Source of the DNA: JAGBWK01 sp964462445
Lineage (GTDB): Bacteria > Bacteroidota > Bacteroidia > Bacteroidales > Muribaculaceae
Length of the DNA stretch: 34,969 nucleotides
Assembly (NCBI GenBank): GCA_964462445.1
Contig: CAYWXG010000026.1
Coordinates: forward strand, 1 to 34,969
Reading direction: 5' to 3'
Shown: in pieces, positions 1 to 7,364 of the stretch
Layout of the letters: the number at the start of each line of letters is the position of its first letter
Position numbering within the stretch: position 1 is the first letter of the stretch
Program-made: the position numbers and the translations under genes
Notes under the pieces: generated by a model
Seen by the model: the letters and a program-made list of their open reading frames with translations, nothing else
Database searches by the model: none
Told to the model about the DNA's origin: nothing

Positions 1-700
1 CGCTGTCATACTGCGAAGCGTCGCCTTTATATAATTCATAAATTTCATCTTGTACAGCACGAACGGCAACTATGTTGCTGGTATCAATGAATGTATTGAC
101 AGCATCAGGCAACCCTCCAATAAGAAGATATTTTTTGAATAAATTCAAAAAATTGTTGTGCAAAGCCTCACTTATAGGCCCTTCTTTAACAAACTGCTCT
201 TTTACATAAGCAATCGCCTCATCTCCGACACCGTTTGCCCACAGAAATTCCTCAAAATCAAGTGGATACATTTTCTTTTTTAAAATACGTCCACCCGGTT
301 TTGACAATGTTTTATTTAAAGTTATACCAAGCAACGAGCCACTGGCTATATAAGTGAAGCGATCTTCATCCTTTAAGAATTTAAGTAGCGTTAGTAATTC
401 GGGGTAGGCTTGTATCTCATCAAGAAATACAAGAGTATCCTCTTTAGAGCCCATCTTTTCACCGGCATAAAAACTTAATTTGAAATAAAAATCTTTTGTA
501 GTAGTTACACCTTCAAACAATTTATCACCGTTCTTATCTTCCAAAAAATTAATTTCAATATAGTTTTTGAAATACTTCCGACCTTCATGTCTAATTATAA
601 ATGATTTACCAATCTGCCTCGCGCCATCTAACAATAGCACCTTATTAGAACCCGAACGATAGTATTCTTGTATCTCTTGTTGAATTTTTCTGCGTAGCAT
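1..700 (-). CDS. AAA_14/DUF4143-type ATPase, 5' part only
   Basis: The reading frame opens at an ATG at 700 and runs uninterrupted off the left edge, giving 233 residues of N-terminal sequence. Near the start is LLLDGARQIGKSF, a P-loop of the AAA_14 type (GxRQxGKS); then VFLDEIQAYPELL (Walker B), YIASGSLLG (sensor-1-like), and YPLDFEEFLWANG and YLLIGGLPDAV, typical of the join to the DUF4143 domain. Complete members are usually about 380-450 residues, so roughly half is missing. These proteins are common in multicopy in Bacteroidales; their biological role is unclear and I assign none. The upstream 500 bp holds a pair of direct repeats and repeat-family DNA rather than a clear operon partner, so it is probably transcribed alone. 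Confidence 0.85.
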   Translation of the reverse strand, partial: MLRRKIQQEIQEYYRSGSNKVLLLDGARQIGKSFIIRHEGRKYFKNYIEINFLEDKNGDKLFEGVTTTKDFYFKLSFYAGEKMGSKEDTLVFLDEIQAYPELLTLLKFLKDEDRFTYIASGSLLGITLNKTLSKPGGRILKKKMYPLDFEEFLWANGVGDEAIAYVKEQFVKEGPISEALHNNFLNLFKKYLLIGGLPDAVNTFIDTSNIVAVRAVQDEIYELYKGDASQYDS

Positions 701-780
701 AACTCTTATTCCAATTTGATTACGCCACAAAAATACACTTATTCCACTTAACAAACAAATAAAATATACACTTTTTTCAC

Positions 781-836
781 TTTAAAGATGCCATTTTTTC
801 ACACTTTTTCCGGTTTGGAGATGCCAATTTTACACG
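781..836. repeat. Two direct repeats upstream of the ATPase gene
   Basis: Two copies of a 23-nt word with core AGATGCCA (781-803 and 814-836) lie 33 bp apart, matching at 18 of 23 positions; each ends in a T-rich stretch then CAC. They sit 80-135 bp upstream of the ATPase start. Spacing of about three helical turns would suit a cooperative DNA-binding protein, but this is inference. No convincing promoter -7 box was found between the repeats and the gene. Confidence 0.4.
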
Positions 837-971
837 CTTTTCCTCTTTGATAGTTGCAATATCCTGTCTTTTACCCCATTTTGTCATTATCCACCAAATT
901 TTGCCAAAAACGGCAACAAAGGCATGTCAGAATCTCAATTGGAGAATACTAAAATAATCCCCAAAGAAACG

Positions 972-1008
972 AAATAGGGGGTGTCTCGTTTGAGTCACCC
1001 CCATTTTT
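972..1008 (+). terminator. Terminator-like hairpin, possibly bidirectional
   Basis: GGGGGTG-T-CTC (977-987) pairs with GAG-T-CACCCCC (992-1002) across a GTTT loop with one T-T mismatch. ATTTTTATTC follows on the plus strand and a poorer T-tract on the minus strand. No plus-strand gene is visible upstream, so it may insulate the ATPase gene from the repeat region. Confidence 0.5.
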
Positions 1009-1039
1009 ATTCTTGATATAATGGGACTCATTAGCTAAC

Positions 1040-1130
1040 ACTATGGAACGAAGGCCTACCGGCCTTCGACCGCGATGTGATGGTGATTGTGAGGGCCGGT
1101 AAGCCCTCTCTCCATAGGCTGACGCAGTGG
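1040..1130 (-). repeat. Intergenic hairpin repeat, copy C (diverged)
   Basis: On the minus strand this begins with the 18-nt box CTGCGTCAGCCTATGGAG (1110-1127), identical to the five copies near 5.2 and 18 kb. It is followed by a hairpin GAGGGC/GCCCTC (1091-1096 with 1103-1108, on the plus strand) and, further on, a perfect 8-bp hairpin CGAAGGCC/GGCCTTCG (1049-1068). The order box, hairpin 1, hairpin 2 is kept while the sequence outside the box has diverged. It lies between the amylase terminator and the ATPase gene. No coding sequence is apparent. Confidence 0.7.
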
Positions 1131-1181
1131 AACGATGCGAGGGCCGGATTACTGATACAAACGGTTCACAACCGAGCTACA

Positions 1182-1216
1182 AAAAAGCGGCTTGACCGAT
1201 TGACCAAGCCGCTTTT
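1182..1216 (-). terminator. Rho-independent terminator of the amylase gene
   Basis: Perfect 12-bp stem AAAAGCGGCTTG (1184-1195) with CAAGCCGCTTTT (1205-1216) around a 9-nt loop; the minus-strand transcript ends in a T-run. It starts 20 bp after the amylase stop codon. Confidence 0.9.
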
Positions 1217-1235
1217 GCTATATTGAGTCATTAAA

Positions 1236-4200
1236 TTAGCGTACCAATACTTTTGAAGTTTGAGAACCTTGACGTTTGATATAAACACCATTTGCGGGGT
1301 TCTCAACGCGAATACCTTGGAGGTTGAAGTATTCAACCGGTGCTTCGTCTTCTGACGGAACGATTACTACATCTTCAACACCTGAAGTTGCGAGACCGAT
1401 ACGTGCAGGAGCGAAGGTGATAACATCTTCATCCTCTTTTTCTTGGCTTGAAGAGGGGTCCATAGAGTATTCATTCTTAACATTGTCGAAGAATGAAGGA
1501 TCATAAGGAGTACCACCTACAGGGCTTGAGCCATAAACATCGAGATATTGAACACCGATACCATTGTTCTTGATATAGTCCTCAGTAATGCCGAGAAGCG
1601 ACAACGGAATTTGGAATTCATAGAATGTGTGAGCTGAAGCATCGATTTCGCTCTTCAAATCAGCGAATCCTTCATTAGTTTCCAATGCTGCAGGATCGTA
1701 TTCAAAGCTATCTTGACCATAGATGTTTGATACGCATGATGCGAGACCATCAGCATAACCATATTTCACTGTGCTTGTCAAGCAATATGCTGCATCGTAG
1801 CTTGCGTGACCATCGGCTGTGGGGATGAAGAAACCGGGAGTTCCTACACCGGGTTTGCTTGAACCAATCCATACAGCGTCTACACCATTGTCGAATTTAG
1901 CGCCGGGAGCACCTTCGTCGTTCCAGATTGCTTTTGTACCACCGATATAACCGTCAAATTCTTTATTGGGGTCGAGGTCGAATGCTATCATCAAGCGACC
2001 ATCCATATTGTAGGGCTTAGATTCGCCGGCTTGCTTTCCTTCACCATATTCATCCCATACCATGTATACAAATTGCACACCAAGGTAGAGGTTAGTATTA
2101 TCGTAAGCAGCATACAATGCATAAGAGTCGATGATAGGACGTTCGTGTTTACCCTTCATTGCTTGAGCAACGTCGCGAGCAACACCTTGTGCGATAAGGT
2201 CAGCATCGGTCCAGTTGCTGAGTGCGCTTGTTGAGTTTTGATTGCTGAACGACATATTTACCGTACGGTTAGTACCTACTTGACCGTTGGGGTTCACTTT
2301 GTAGTAGTCTGTAATCAAATTGTCGCCTGAAGGAATGGGAGTGGGAGTTGTAGCATCAGAGCGAGTGAATGTTGCTTCTGCAGTTGTAGTGCCGTTAGCG
2401 TTAGTTGCCGATACAGTGAGTGTACCTGTTTGTCCATCGTTCAAATATGAGCTTACAGCGATAGTATTTGAGCCATTTGATAATGTAATAGCTTTACCAT
2501 TGAAATCGGCTGTGATTGAAGTAGGATCGCCTGCGATAGTTACAGTTACGTTAGATGTACCCTTCACTGTTCCACCATTGGGCGAAATTGCGATAGTAGG
2601 CTTCACTTGAGTGTCATCTACATATTCAGTGTGGCTACCGTCAGCTTTATATACGTGACCGGTTACCCAAGCGAGGTCCTCGGTTTGTGAGCTACCGCCA
2701 TTGTTGAAAATTACGTTGGCAGGTGCTGTTGTTGCAGTGTAAGAGTAAATATTATCTTTCACCTTAGTCATTGCAACACCGGGCCATGCTCCGTTTTGGT
2801 CAGTAGAACCGGTAGTCCAAGTGTAGCAATATATTGTTGACCAGCTGCTGCTTGAGTTATCGAAGTATACTGTGTAACCTGAAACGGGATCGGGGTCGGG
2901 GGTAGGTGTTGAACCATTGCTGAACACTACCTTAGTGCTTGTAGCACCATTGTCGTTCATGATGTATGAACCTGAGTATGTAAGGTCGCCTGTTTGCGTG
3001 TTTCCGCTCGTATTGAATACGATACCGGTTGTACCATCTGCAACTTTAGCTACTTTGTATGTGTTGCCATCTGAGCCTTGTGCCGATACAAATGCTGTGC
3101 CGGGCCAAGTTGATTCCGATGTACCACCCCAATAGTGTACGTGAGTGTGGTTACCGCTGTAAGCGATGTTATAGTCACCTACGATAGTAACGCCATCTGT
3201 AACGACTGTATCATCATTTCCGGTATTGTCATCTGAGTCATCTGAAGAACCTGCTGATGAAAGAGTAACTGTCATTGTTGACAAGTTGGCAACAACCTTA
3301 TATGTCCCCGCAGGAGCAAGCCATGAGCAAGCTGCCGATGCATTTACATTAGCAGTATATTTAGTAATAGAAGCCGAAGTAGAGATTGCAGCATCAGCCG
3401 ATGCAGCTCCATAACGGTCACTTGCATTAACTGCATTCCAGTCAGCACCTTGAACGGTTACAAATGTGAAGAATGAACCGTTGGCATCGCTTGCTTTTGT
3501 CAAGTTAACGCTGTTCCAAGTGTAAACACCGTTAGATGCGTTATCGGCAGCGATTGAGGTTGAAGTACCCCAGCTATTAAATGTACCGATAAGATATAGT
3601 TGTGAAGGATAGCTACCGGTATTACCTGTATTGCCGTTATCATCTCCGGTGTTTGTATCATCGTCAATATCGGGAGCTTCGCCATCGATAACGAGAACTG
3701 CGATACCTGACGAACCTACGTTACCTGAGATAGTTGATGCAGTTACGGTGAATGTTCCACCTGAAACTTGGTCGATATATGTACCTGCGGGGCAGTAACC
3801 ACCACCATTGGCAATTGAAACTGAGCCTGAACCACTACCTTTTACGATAGTAGCACCAACACCCTTACGAGTTACGCTGACAACTCCATTTGATTGTGAG
3901 AAATAGTCGGCTGCACCTACTGCTTTATTGCGAAGCTTGTTGACTGCGGCAATATGTGTTGATTTAAAGTTGGTTGAACCTTTCACACCTACTTTGATAG
4001 CGTCCTTGCTGGTAGCGAAAGGACGAGAGAAGTAGAGAGATGAAGCGCCGTTACGGCAAGCGATGATAGCCCATGCACGGTCGATCACTGCTTGAGAAAC
4101 GTTGGTAGAAGCTTGCCATTCGTTAGAATAGTCGTCATGGCTTTCTGCCCAATACACCACCTTGTTGTCGGCAATTGTACCTGCTGCCCATCCGGCATAA

Positions 4201-4991
4201 CCTGAAGGAACGCCACCGCCATTCACTGCATTACGTACTCCGCTTGAATAGCCGTTGTCGGTTACCGACATATAATTAGTATACTCTTTCATTACGGTGT
4301 TACCATCACCACCTGGGCTGTCGAGGATTTCTCCATAGTGCCACATACCCGACACTGATGTAACAGTCGACCAGAAGTTACAACCTTCTGAAGGAAGACC
4401 GATATGTTTTGCTGCGTCCCAACGAATTCCGTCTACACCGCATGCTTTAAGTTCTTCTACATAAGCTTTAGCGCGTGCTTGTACTTCAGTGTCTTCTGAG
4501 TTACAGTCTCCATAGTCGCCAAGCTGGCCATGAGTGATTGAATAGCGATTGCCATAATCTATACCTCCGTTATAACGCAAACGACCATTTGAATCCCACC
4601 ATGAATCGCGGTGTGAAGATGATCCATTTACGTGGTTGGCTACAACGTCAACGATAACTTTGATGCCTCGTTGATGTGCTGCCGTACAAAGACTTGTCAA
4701 CGATGTCTTATTACCGATACCATTAGATACAAGCTTGAAGTCATAGGGCAAGTAGCAATAGTACCACTCTGCGTTGGTGTTTGCACTTCCCTGAATGGGG
4801 GATAATTGTACTGCGCCAAATCCTGCGGCTGCAATGTTGTCGAGCTCTTCTTCCACTTGAGCACACGACCAGTCAAAGCAATGGAGGATATTTCCATCTT
4901 GGATGTCGGTGGGCAAACCATAATCGGCAGCCTGAGCACCAACAGTGATGGTCATAGCCAACGCTGCTGCACTTAAAACTTTTTTAAACAT
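1236..4991 (-). CDS. Secreted multimodular GH13 alpha-amylase with T9SS tail
   Basis: Endo-acting starch hydrolase predicted to be exported and surface-bound or released by type IX secretion. A signal peptide covers about residues 1-21 (cleavage after AQA). The GH13 barrel has all four conserved regions: DVVANH (115-120), GIRWDAAKH with nucleophile D192, acid/base E221 in HYGEILD, and H285-D286 in AESHDD. After an Asp/Asn-rich linker (about 436-460) come four beta-rich modules: a starch-binding-like domain with YLIGTFNSWG (about 463-580), two related CBM26-like modules with WPG motifs (about 600-690 and 710-790), an Ig/chitobiase-like module (about 800-880), and a CBM9/DOMON-like domain (about 900-1200). 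The last 45 residues (EYFNLQGIRV...GVYIKR) fit a Por secretion tail. At 1251 residues it is far longer than a minimal alpha-amylase (about 450). No SusCD genes adjoin it. The family is secure; module boundaries are approximate. Confidence 0.93.
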   Translation of the reverse strand: MFKKVLSAAALAMTITVGAQAADYGLPTDIQDGNILHCFDWSCAQVEEELDNIAAAGFGAVQLSPIQGSANTNAEWYYCYLPYDFKLVSNGIGNKTSLTSLCTAAHQRGIKVIVDVVANHVNGSSSHRDSWWDSNGRLRYNGGIDYGNRYSITHGQLGDYGDCNSEDTEVQARAKAYVEELKACGVDGIRWDAAKHIGLPSEGCNFWSTVTSVSGMWHYGEILDSPGGDGNTVMKEYTNYMSVTDNGYSSGVRNAVNGGGVPSGYAGWAAGTIADNKVVYWAESHDDYSNEWQASTNVSQAVIDRAWAIIACRNGASSLYFSRPFATSKDAIKVGVKGSTNFKSTHIAAVNKLRNKAVGAADYFSQSNGVVSVTRKGVGATIVKGSGSGSVSIANGGGYCPAGTYIDQVSGGTFTVTASTISGNVGSSGIAVLVIDGEAPDIDDDTNTGDDNGNTGNTGSYPSQLYLIGTFNSWGTSTSIAADNASNGVYTWNSVNLTKASDANGSFFTFVTVQGADWNAVNASDRYGAASADAAISTSASITKYTANVNASAACSWLAPAGTYKVVANLSTMTVTLSSAGSSDDSDDNTGNDDTVVTDGVTIVGDYNIAYSGNHTHVHYWGGTSESTWPGTAFVSAQGSDGNTYKVAKVADGTTGIVFNTSGNTQTGDLTYSGSYIMNDNGATSTKVVFSNGSTPTPDPDPVSGYTVYFDNSSSSWSTIYCYTWTTGSTDQNGAWPGVAMTKVKDNIYSYTATTAPANVIFNNGGSSQTEDLAWVTGHVYKADGSHTEYVDDTQVKPTIAISPNGGTVKGTSNVTVTIAGDPTSITADFNGKAITLSNGSNTIAVSSYLNDGQTGTLTVSATNANGTTTAEATFTRSDATTPTPIPSGDNLITDYYKVNPNGQVGTNRTVNMSFSNQNSTSALSNWTDADLIAQGVARDVAQAMKGKHERPIIDSYALYAAYDNTNLYLGVQFVYMVWDEYGEGKQAGESKPYNMDGRLMIAFDLDPNKEFDGYIGGTKAIWNDEGAPGAKFDNGVDAVWIGSSKPGVGTPGFFIPTADGHASYDAAYCLTSTVKYGYADGLASCVSNIYGQDSFEYDPAALETNEGFADLKSEIDASAHTFYEFQIPLSLLGITEDYIKNNGIGVQYLDVYGSSPVGGTPYDPSFFDNVKNEYSMDPSSSQEKEDEDVITFAPARIGLATSGVEDVVIVPSEDEAPVEYFNLQGIRVENPANGVYIKRQGSQTSKVLVR

Positions 4992-5138
4992 GATAAGAAT
5001 TTAAAAATGTAAGAAGATATGATAAATAATAATTCACTTTACCTATAATAAGGGGAGTGCTTTTGCTAACAATCGAAACCTTTTTTACCTAAAATTGTTT
5101 AAACTCTCCCAATTTACACACAAATCCAGAATTAATTG

Positions 5139-5146
5139 CAAATATA
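5139..5146 (-). promoter_or_regulatory. Probable -7 box of the amylase promoter
   Basis: CAAATATA on the plus strand reads TATATTTG on the minus strand, matching the Bacteroidetes -7 consensus TAnnTTTG. No good -33 TTTG is visible at the expected distance, so an activator may be needed (inference). It would give an untranslated leader of about 140 nt. The rest of 4992-5205 shows no gene. Confidence 0.5.
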
Positions 5147-5205
5147 CGGTTTACTTTTTATTTCTTAATGTAATTTAGGTTTTTTAACTATTACAAACGA
5201 TACGG

Positions 5206-5334
5206 GATACCTTCGGAAAGGGGAACACACTGCGTCAGCCTATGGAGTGAGGGGCTCCCGGCCCTCACATCGTGCGAAGCACGGGAAAGCGAAGCGTATC
5301 AATAACCGGGGGTTGAGCGTAGCGAAACCTTCGG
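5206..5334 (+). repeat. Intergenic hairpin repeat, copy A module 1
   Basis: One copy of the 118-bp unit also found in tandem at 18.05-18.47 kb. It has the 18-nt box, hairpin 1 GTGAGGG/CCCTCAC (5247-5253 with 5262-5268), hairpin 2 CGTGC-GAA-GCACG (5271-5283), and then AATAACCG (5301-5308). It is convergent with module 2 to its right; AATAACCG pairs with CGGTTATT (5332-5339) at the junction. Not coding; it lies between the amylase promoter and the secG terminator. Confidence 0.85.
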
Positions 5335-5499
5335 TTATTAACTCGGACGAGCCTCGTCGAGCTAAAGGTTACTTTCGCTAAAGCGACACGTCCTCCGGAC
5401 GCTGTGAGATCGTCAACGACCTCTCTACATAGGCAAGCCGATAATTTCTAAAAAAATCGCTAAACTATTTGCATATCCACACTAAAAAACTACTGAGCC
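5335..5499 (-). repeat. Intergenic hairpin repeat, copy A module 2 with inverted arm
   Basis: Read on the minus strand, a 77-nt arm (5423-5499) leads into the box CCTATGTAGAG, then hairpin 1' GAGGTCG/CGATCTC (plus-strand 5406-5423, TTGA loop) and hairpin 2' CGTCC-GGA-GGACG (5389-5401), ending at AATAACCG. The arm recurs in opposite orientation at 17969-18046 with one substitution and one T-run indel. The architecture matches module 1 though most of the primary sequence differs. Confidence 0.8.
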
Positions 5500-5528
5500 C
5501 TTTATTCCCTTATCCCGACCCGTGGTTA

Positions 5529-5546
5529 AAATGTTTCGCAACATTT
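5529..5546 (-). terminator. Second hairpin downstream of secG
   Basis: AAATGTT (5529-5535) pairs perfectly with AACATTT (5540-5546) over a 4-nt loop; the minus-strand transcript continues TAACC, a weak T-tract. It may back up the hairpin at 5557-5580. Confidence 0.35.
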
Positions 5547-5552
5547 AAACAC

Positions 5553-5580
5553 ATAAAGGGCACACAATTAAGTGCACCCT
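5553..5580 (-). terminator. Terminator of the acyltransferase-to-secG operon
   Basis: On the minus strand AGGGTGCAC pairs with GTGTGCCCT (9 bp, two G-T wobbles) around TTAATT, followed by TTATGTGTTT. It lies about 40 bp after the secG stop codon. Confidence 0.55.
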
Positions 5581-5618
5581 ATGCGTTTATCTTTACGCTG
5601 TTTCGGATATTCTCCTAA

Positions 5619-5957
5619 TTATTCTGCTACCGGAGCATTAGCGGCAGCAGGAGCTCCGGCTTCTGTTTGGAATTCAGTAGGAGCTGTCTGTTCCTGTTGT
5701 TGTACGCCAATGTTATCGTATTTAGCTCCGGGAAGATTAGGAGACACCATTGACGACATGATTGAGAGGAAGAGAATCACGATTGCAAGAGTCCATGTAG
5801 CCTTTTCAATGAAATTATTGGTACGGCGTACTCCCATTATTTGGTTAGAACCGGCAAAATTTGATGCCAAACCGCCACCTTTTGATTTCTGAATTAGCAC
5901 TACGCCGATCAAGAGGACCGACACAATCACTGTGAGTACAATTAATAATGTTTGCAT
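5619..5957 (-). CDS. secG: Preprotein translocase subunit SecG
   Basis: Small inner-membrane subunit that assists SecYEG-SecA protein export. Two hydrophobic segments (about residues 2-21 and 53-71) flank the conserved SecG loop, visible as IQKSKGGGLASNFAG and then a short basic stretch. The C-terminal 35 residues are Ala/Gln/Pro-rich, common in Bacteroidetes SecG. It is the last gene of a minus-strand run with the TPR-like protein and lptE upstream (72 bp gap to the former). At 112 residues it is normal length. Terminator-like hairpins follow its stop codon. Confidence 0.93.
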   Translation of the reverse strand: MQTLLIVLTVIVSVLLIGVVLIQKSKGGGLASNFAGSNQIMGVRRTNNFIEKATWTLAIVILFLSIMSSMVSPNLPGAKYDNIGVQQQEQTAPTEFQTEAGAPAAANAPVAE

Positions 5958-6029
5958 TTTAAATTATGTGATTATTTATTTTTATTTATCGTATTTTATT
6001 CTCTTTTATCGCTAAAAATCCACAACTTT

Positions 6030-6806
6030 CTATCCATTCTTAACTTCTGCAAATCGACGATTGTTGAGAACTTTGCGAATAAAGCGCATTTGGTCTGCAA
6101 AGTAAACACTTTTTTCCGGATATTTCAAACTTAATTGACTTATAATTTCATATGCGCGCTCATATTGGTGCTGTCTAATGAAAATTTTTGCCAAACTTTC
6201 GCTCAAAAGGGTATTATCGGACTGCTGTTCGGCACCATCCTCATTATGGCGATTTTCCACCGTAGAGGAAGGAATTCTCGATGGTTCTTCCTGTGGCACA
6301 CTCCCCTCAAGCTGTTTCTGCTTTAATATAAATCTATTAAGCAAATCATCATGGCTATCTCCGCTATTGACCGGTGCCATCGGGAGGCTTTGTTGTTCTT
6401 CCTGAGCCAACAACTGAGCATAATCCGGTGTCGGATTAAATATCAAACGATTAAGCACCTCATCATCCTCTCCCCCATCGCCATACGTCGACAAAAACGT
6501 ATCTATTGCACTCTCGGTCGTAGGCGTTTTCGTTTCCTCTTCCGGATAAAATGGCGCATCTTCTTCATTGAGCAACGTTGCAAGGACAATCGGAGTAGTC
6601 GCCGTACGCGCCAGATGCTGCTCAATGATGCGGCGTTCGTCGCGCGTCAATTCTTCGCTTCCGTCGCGCAACTTAATTATCGACGGCAACGAAAAATAGG
6701 GATAGCGCGCCATCAATGCTTCTATCGTTGACATCGACAACCCGTCGGCTCTATTTTCATCAGATATCAAGCCATTTATTGCACCGATTATTGTTGCGTC
6801 TGACAT
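6030..6806 (-). CDS. TPR-like conserved hypothetical protein
   Basis: 258 residues, no signal peptide or membrane segment, so probably cytoplasmic. The N-terminal part (about 1-110) is helical and includes MARYPYFSLPSIIKLR; the middle is acidic, Gln/Pro-rich and probably disordered; residues about 205-250 (IFIRQHQYERAYEIISQLS, then LKYPEKSVYFADQMRF) read as one or two TPR-like helix pairs. I recognise it only as a Bacteroidales protein of this layout. It lies 3 bp after lptE and 72 bp before secG, so it is almost certainly co-transcribed with envelope genes; a role in envelope assembly is a guess from position. Confidence 0.8.
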   Translation of the reverse strand: MSDATIIGAINGLISDENRADGLSMSTIEALMARYPYFSLPSIIKLRDGSEELTRDERRIIEQHLARTATTPIVLATLLNEEDAPFYPEEETKTPTTESAIDTFLSTYGDGGEDDEVLNRLIFNPTPDYAQLLAQEEQQSLPMAPVNSGDSHDDLLNRFILKQKQLEGSVPQEEPSRIPSSTVENRHNEDGAEQQSDNTLLSESLAKIFIRQHQYERAYEIISQLSLKYPEKSVYFADQMRFIRKVLNNRRFAEVKNG

Positions 6807-6809
6807 AAT

Positions 6810-7364
6810 TTACCAATTACCCAATGTTGCGTTAAATATCAATTCTACAAGCTCCTTACTTATTTGCTCGCACAACTCATCTTGAACGTCGGTCAGCATC
6901 TCAGTGGAATCAAAATCGCGATATGCCGAGAATGTTTGGTCAATATCATTCTTTTCATTCTTACTGTCGGTGTATTTCACACGCACTGAGATTGTAAGGC
7001 GTGTTTTCGATGCATAAGCATCTTCTGTTACCGCTTGCGGGCTTAATGAATACCCCGTTATTTCCCCCTCTATACTCAAATCCGATGCACCGTCAATAGT
7101 GCGTAGTCGGGTATTGCGAGTGATATAATCCTGCAACTCGATAACAAAGGTTTGTTGCAGCGGCGGATACACCAATGCCGCGCGTATCGGGAACTCTCCC
7201 ACCGAGATTGTCTTATACACGTTATAGTCCAATGCTGCACCATTAAACTTATAACTAATAGTACATCCCTGCCACGCTATCGATGCCAACAACATTATTG
7301 TCAATAATATGCTACGTCGACATTGCTTCAACACTCCGTATATTTTGTTATTATTCAAGTCCAT
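6810..7364 (-). CDS. lptE: LptE-like LPS-assembly lipoprotein
   Basis: Predicted outer-membrane lipoprotein that would plug and help assemble the LptD LPS translocon. After a basic N-terminus and hydrophobic segment, the lipobox IAWQGC places the lipidated Cys at residue 34; then TISYKFNGAALDYNVYKTIS and a beta-rich domain of the LptE/LptE-like family used in Bacteroidetes. At 184 residues the length is normal. Its start codon overlaps the end of the upstream regulator gene by 14 bp, indicating translational coupling. LptD is not in this window. The family is likely; the exact role is inferred. Confidence 0.82.
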   Translation of the reverse strand: MDLNNNKIYGVLKQCRRSILLTIMLLASIAWQGCTISYKFNGAALDYNVYKTISVGEFPIRAALVYPPLQQTFVIELQDYITRNTRLRTIDGASDLSIEGEITGYSLSPQAVTEDAYASKTRLTISVRVKYTDSKNEKNDIDQTFSAYRDFDSTEMLTDVQDELCEQISKELVELIFNATLGNW

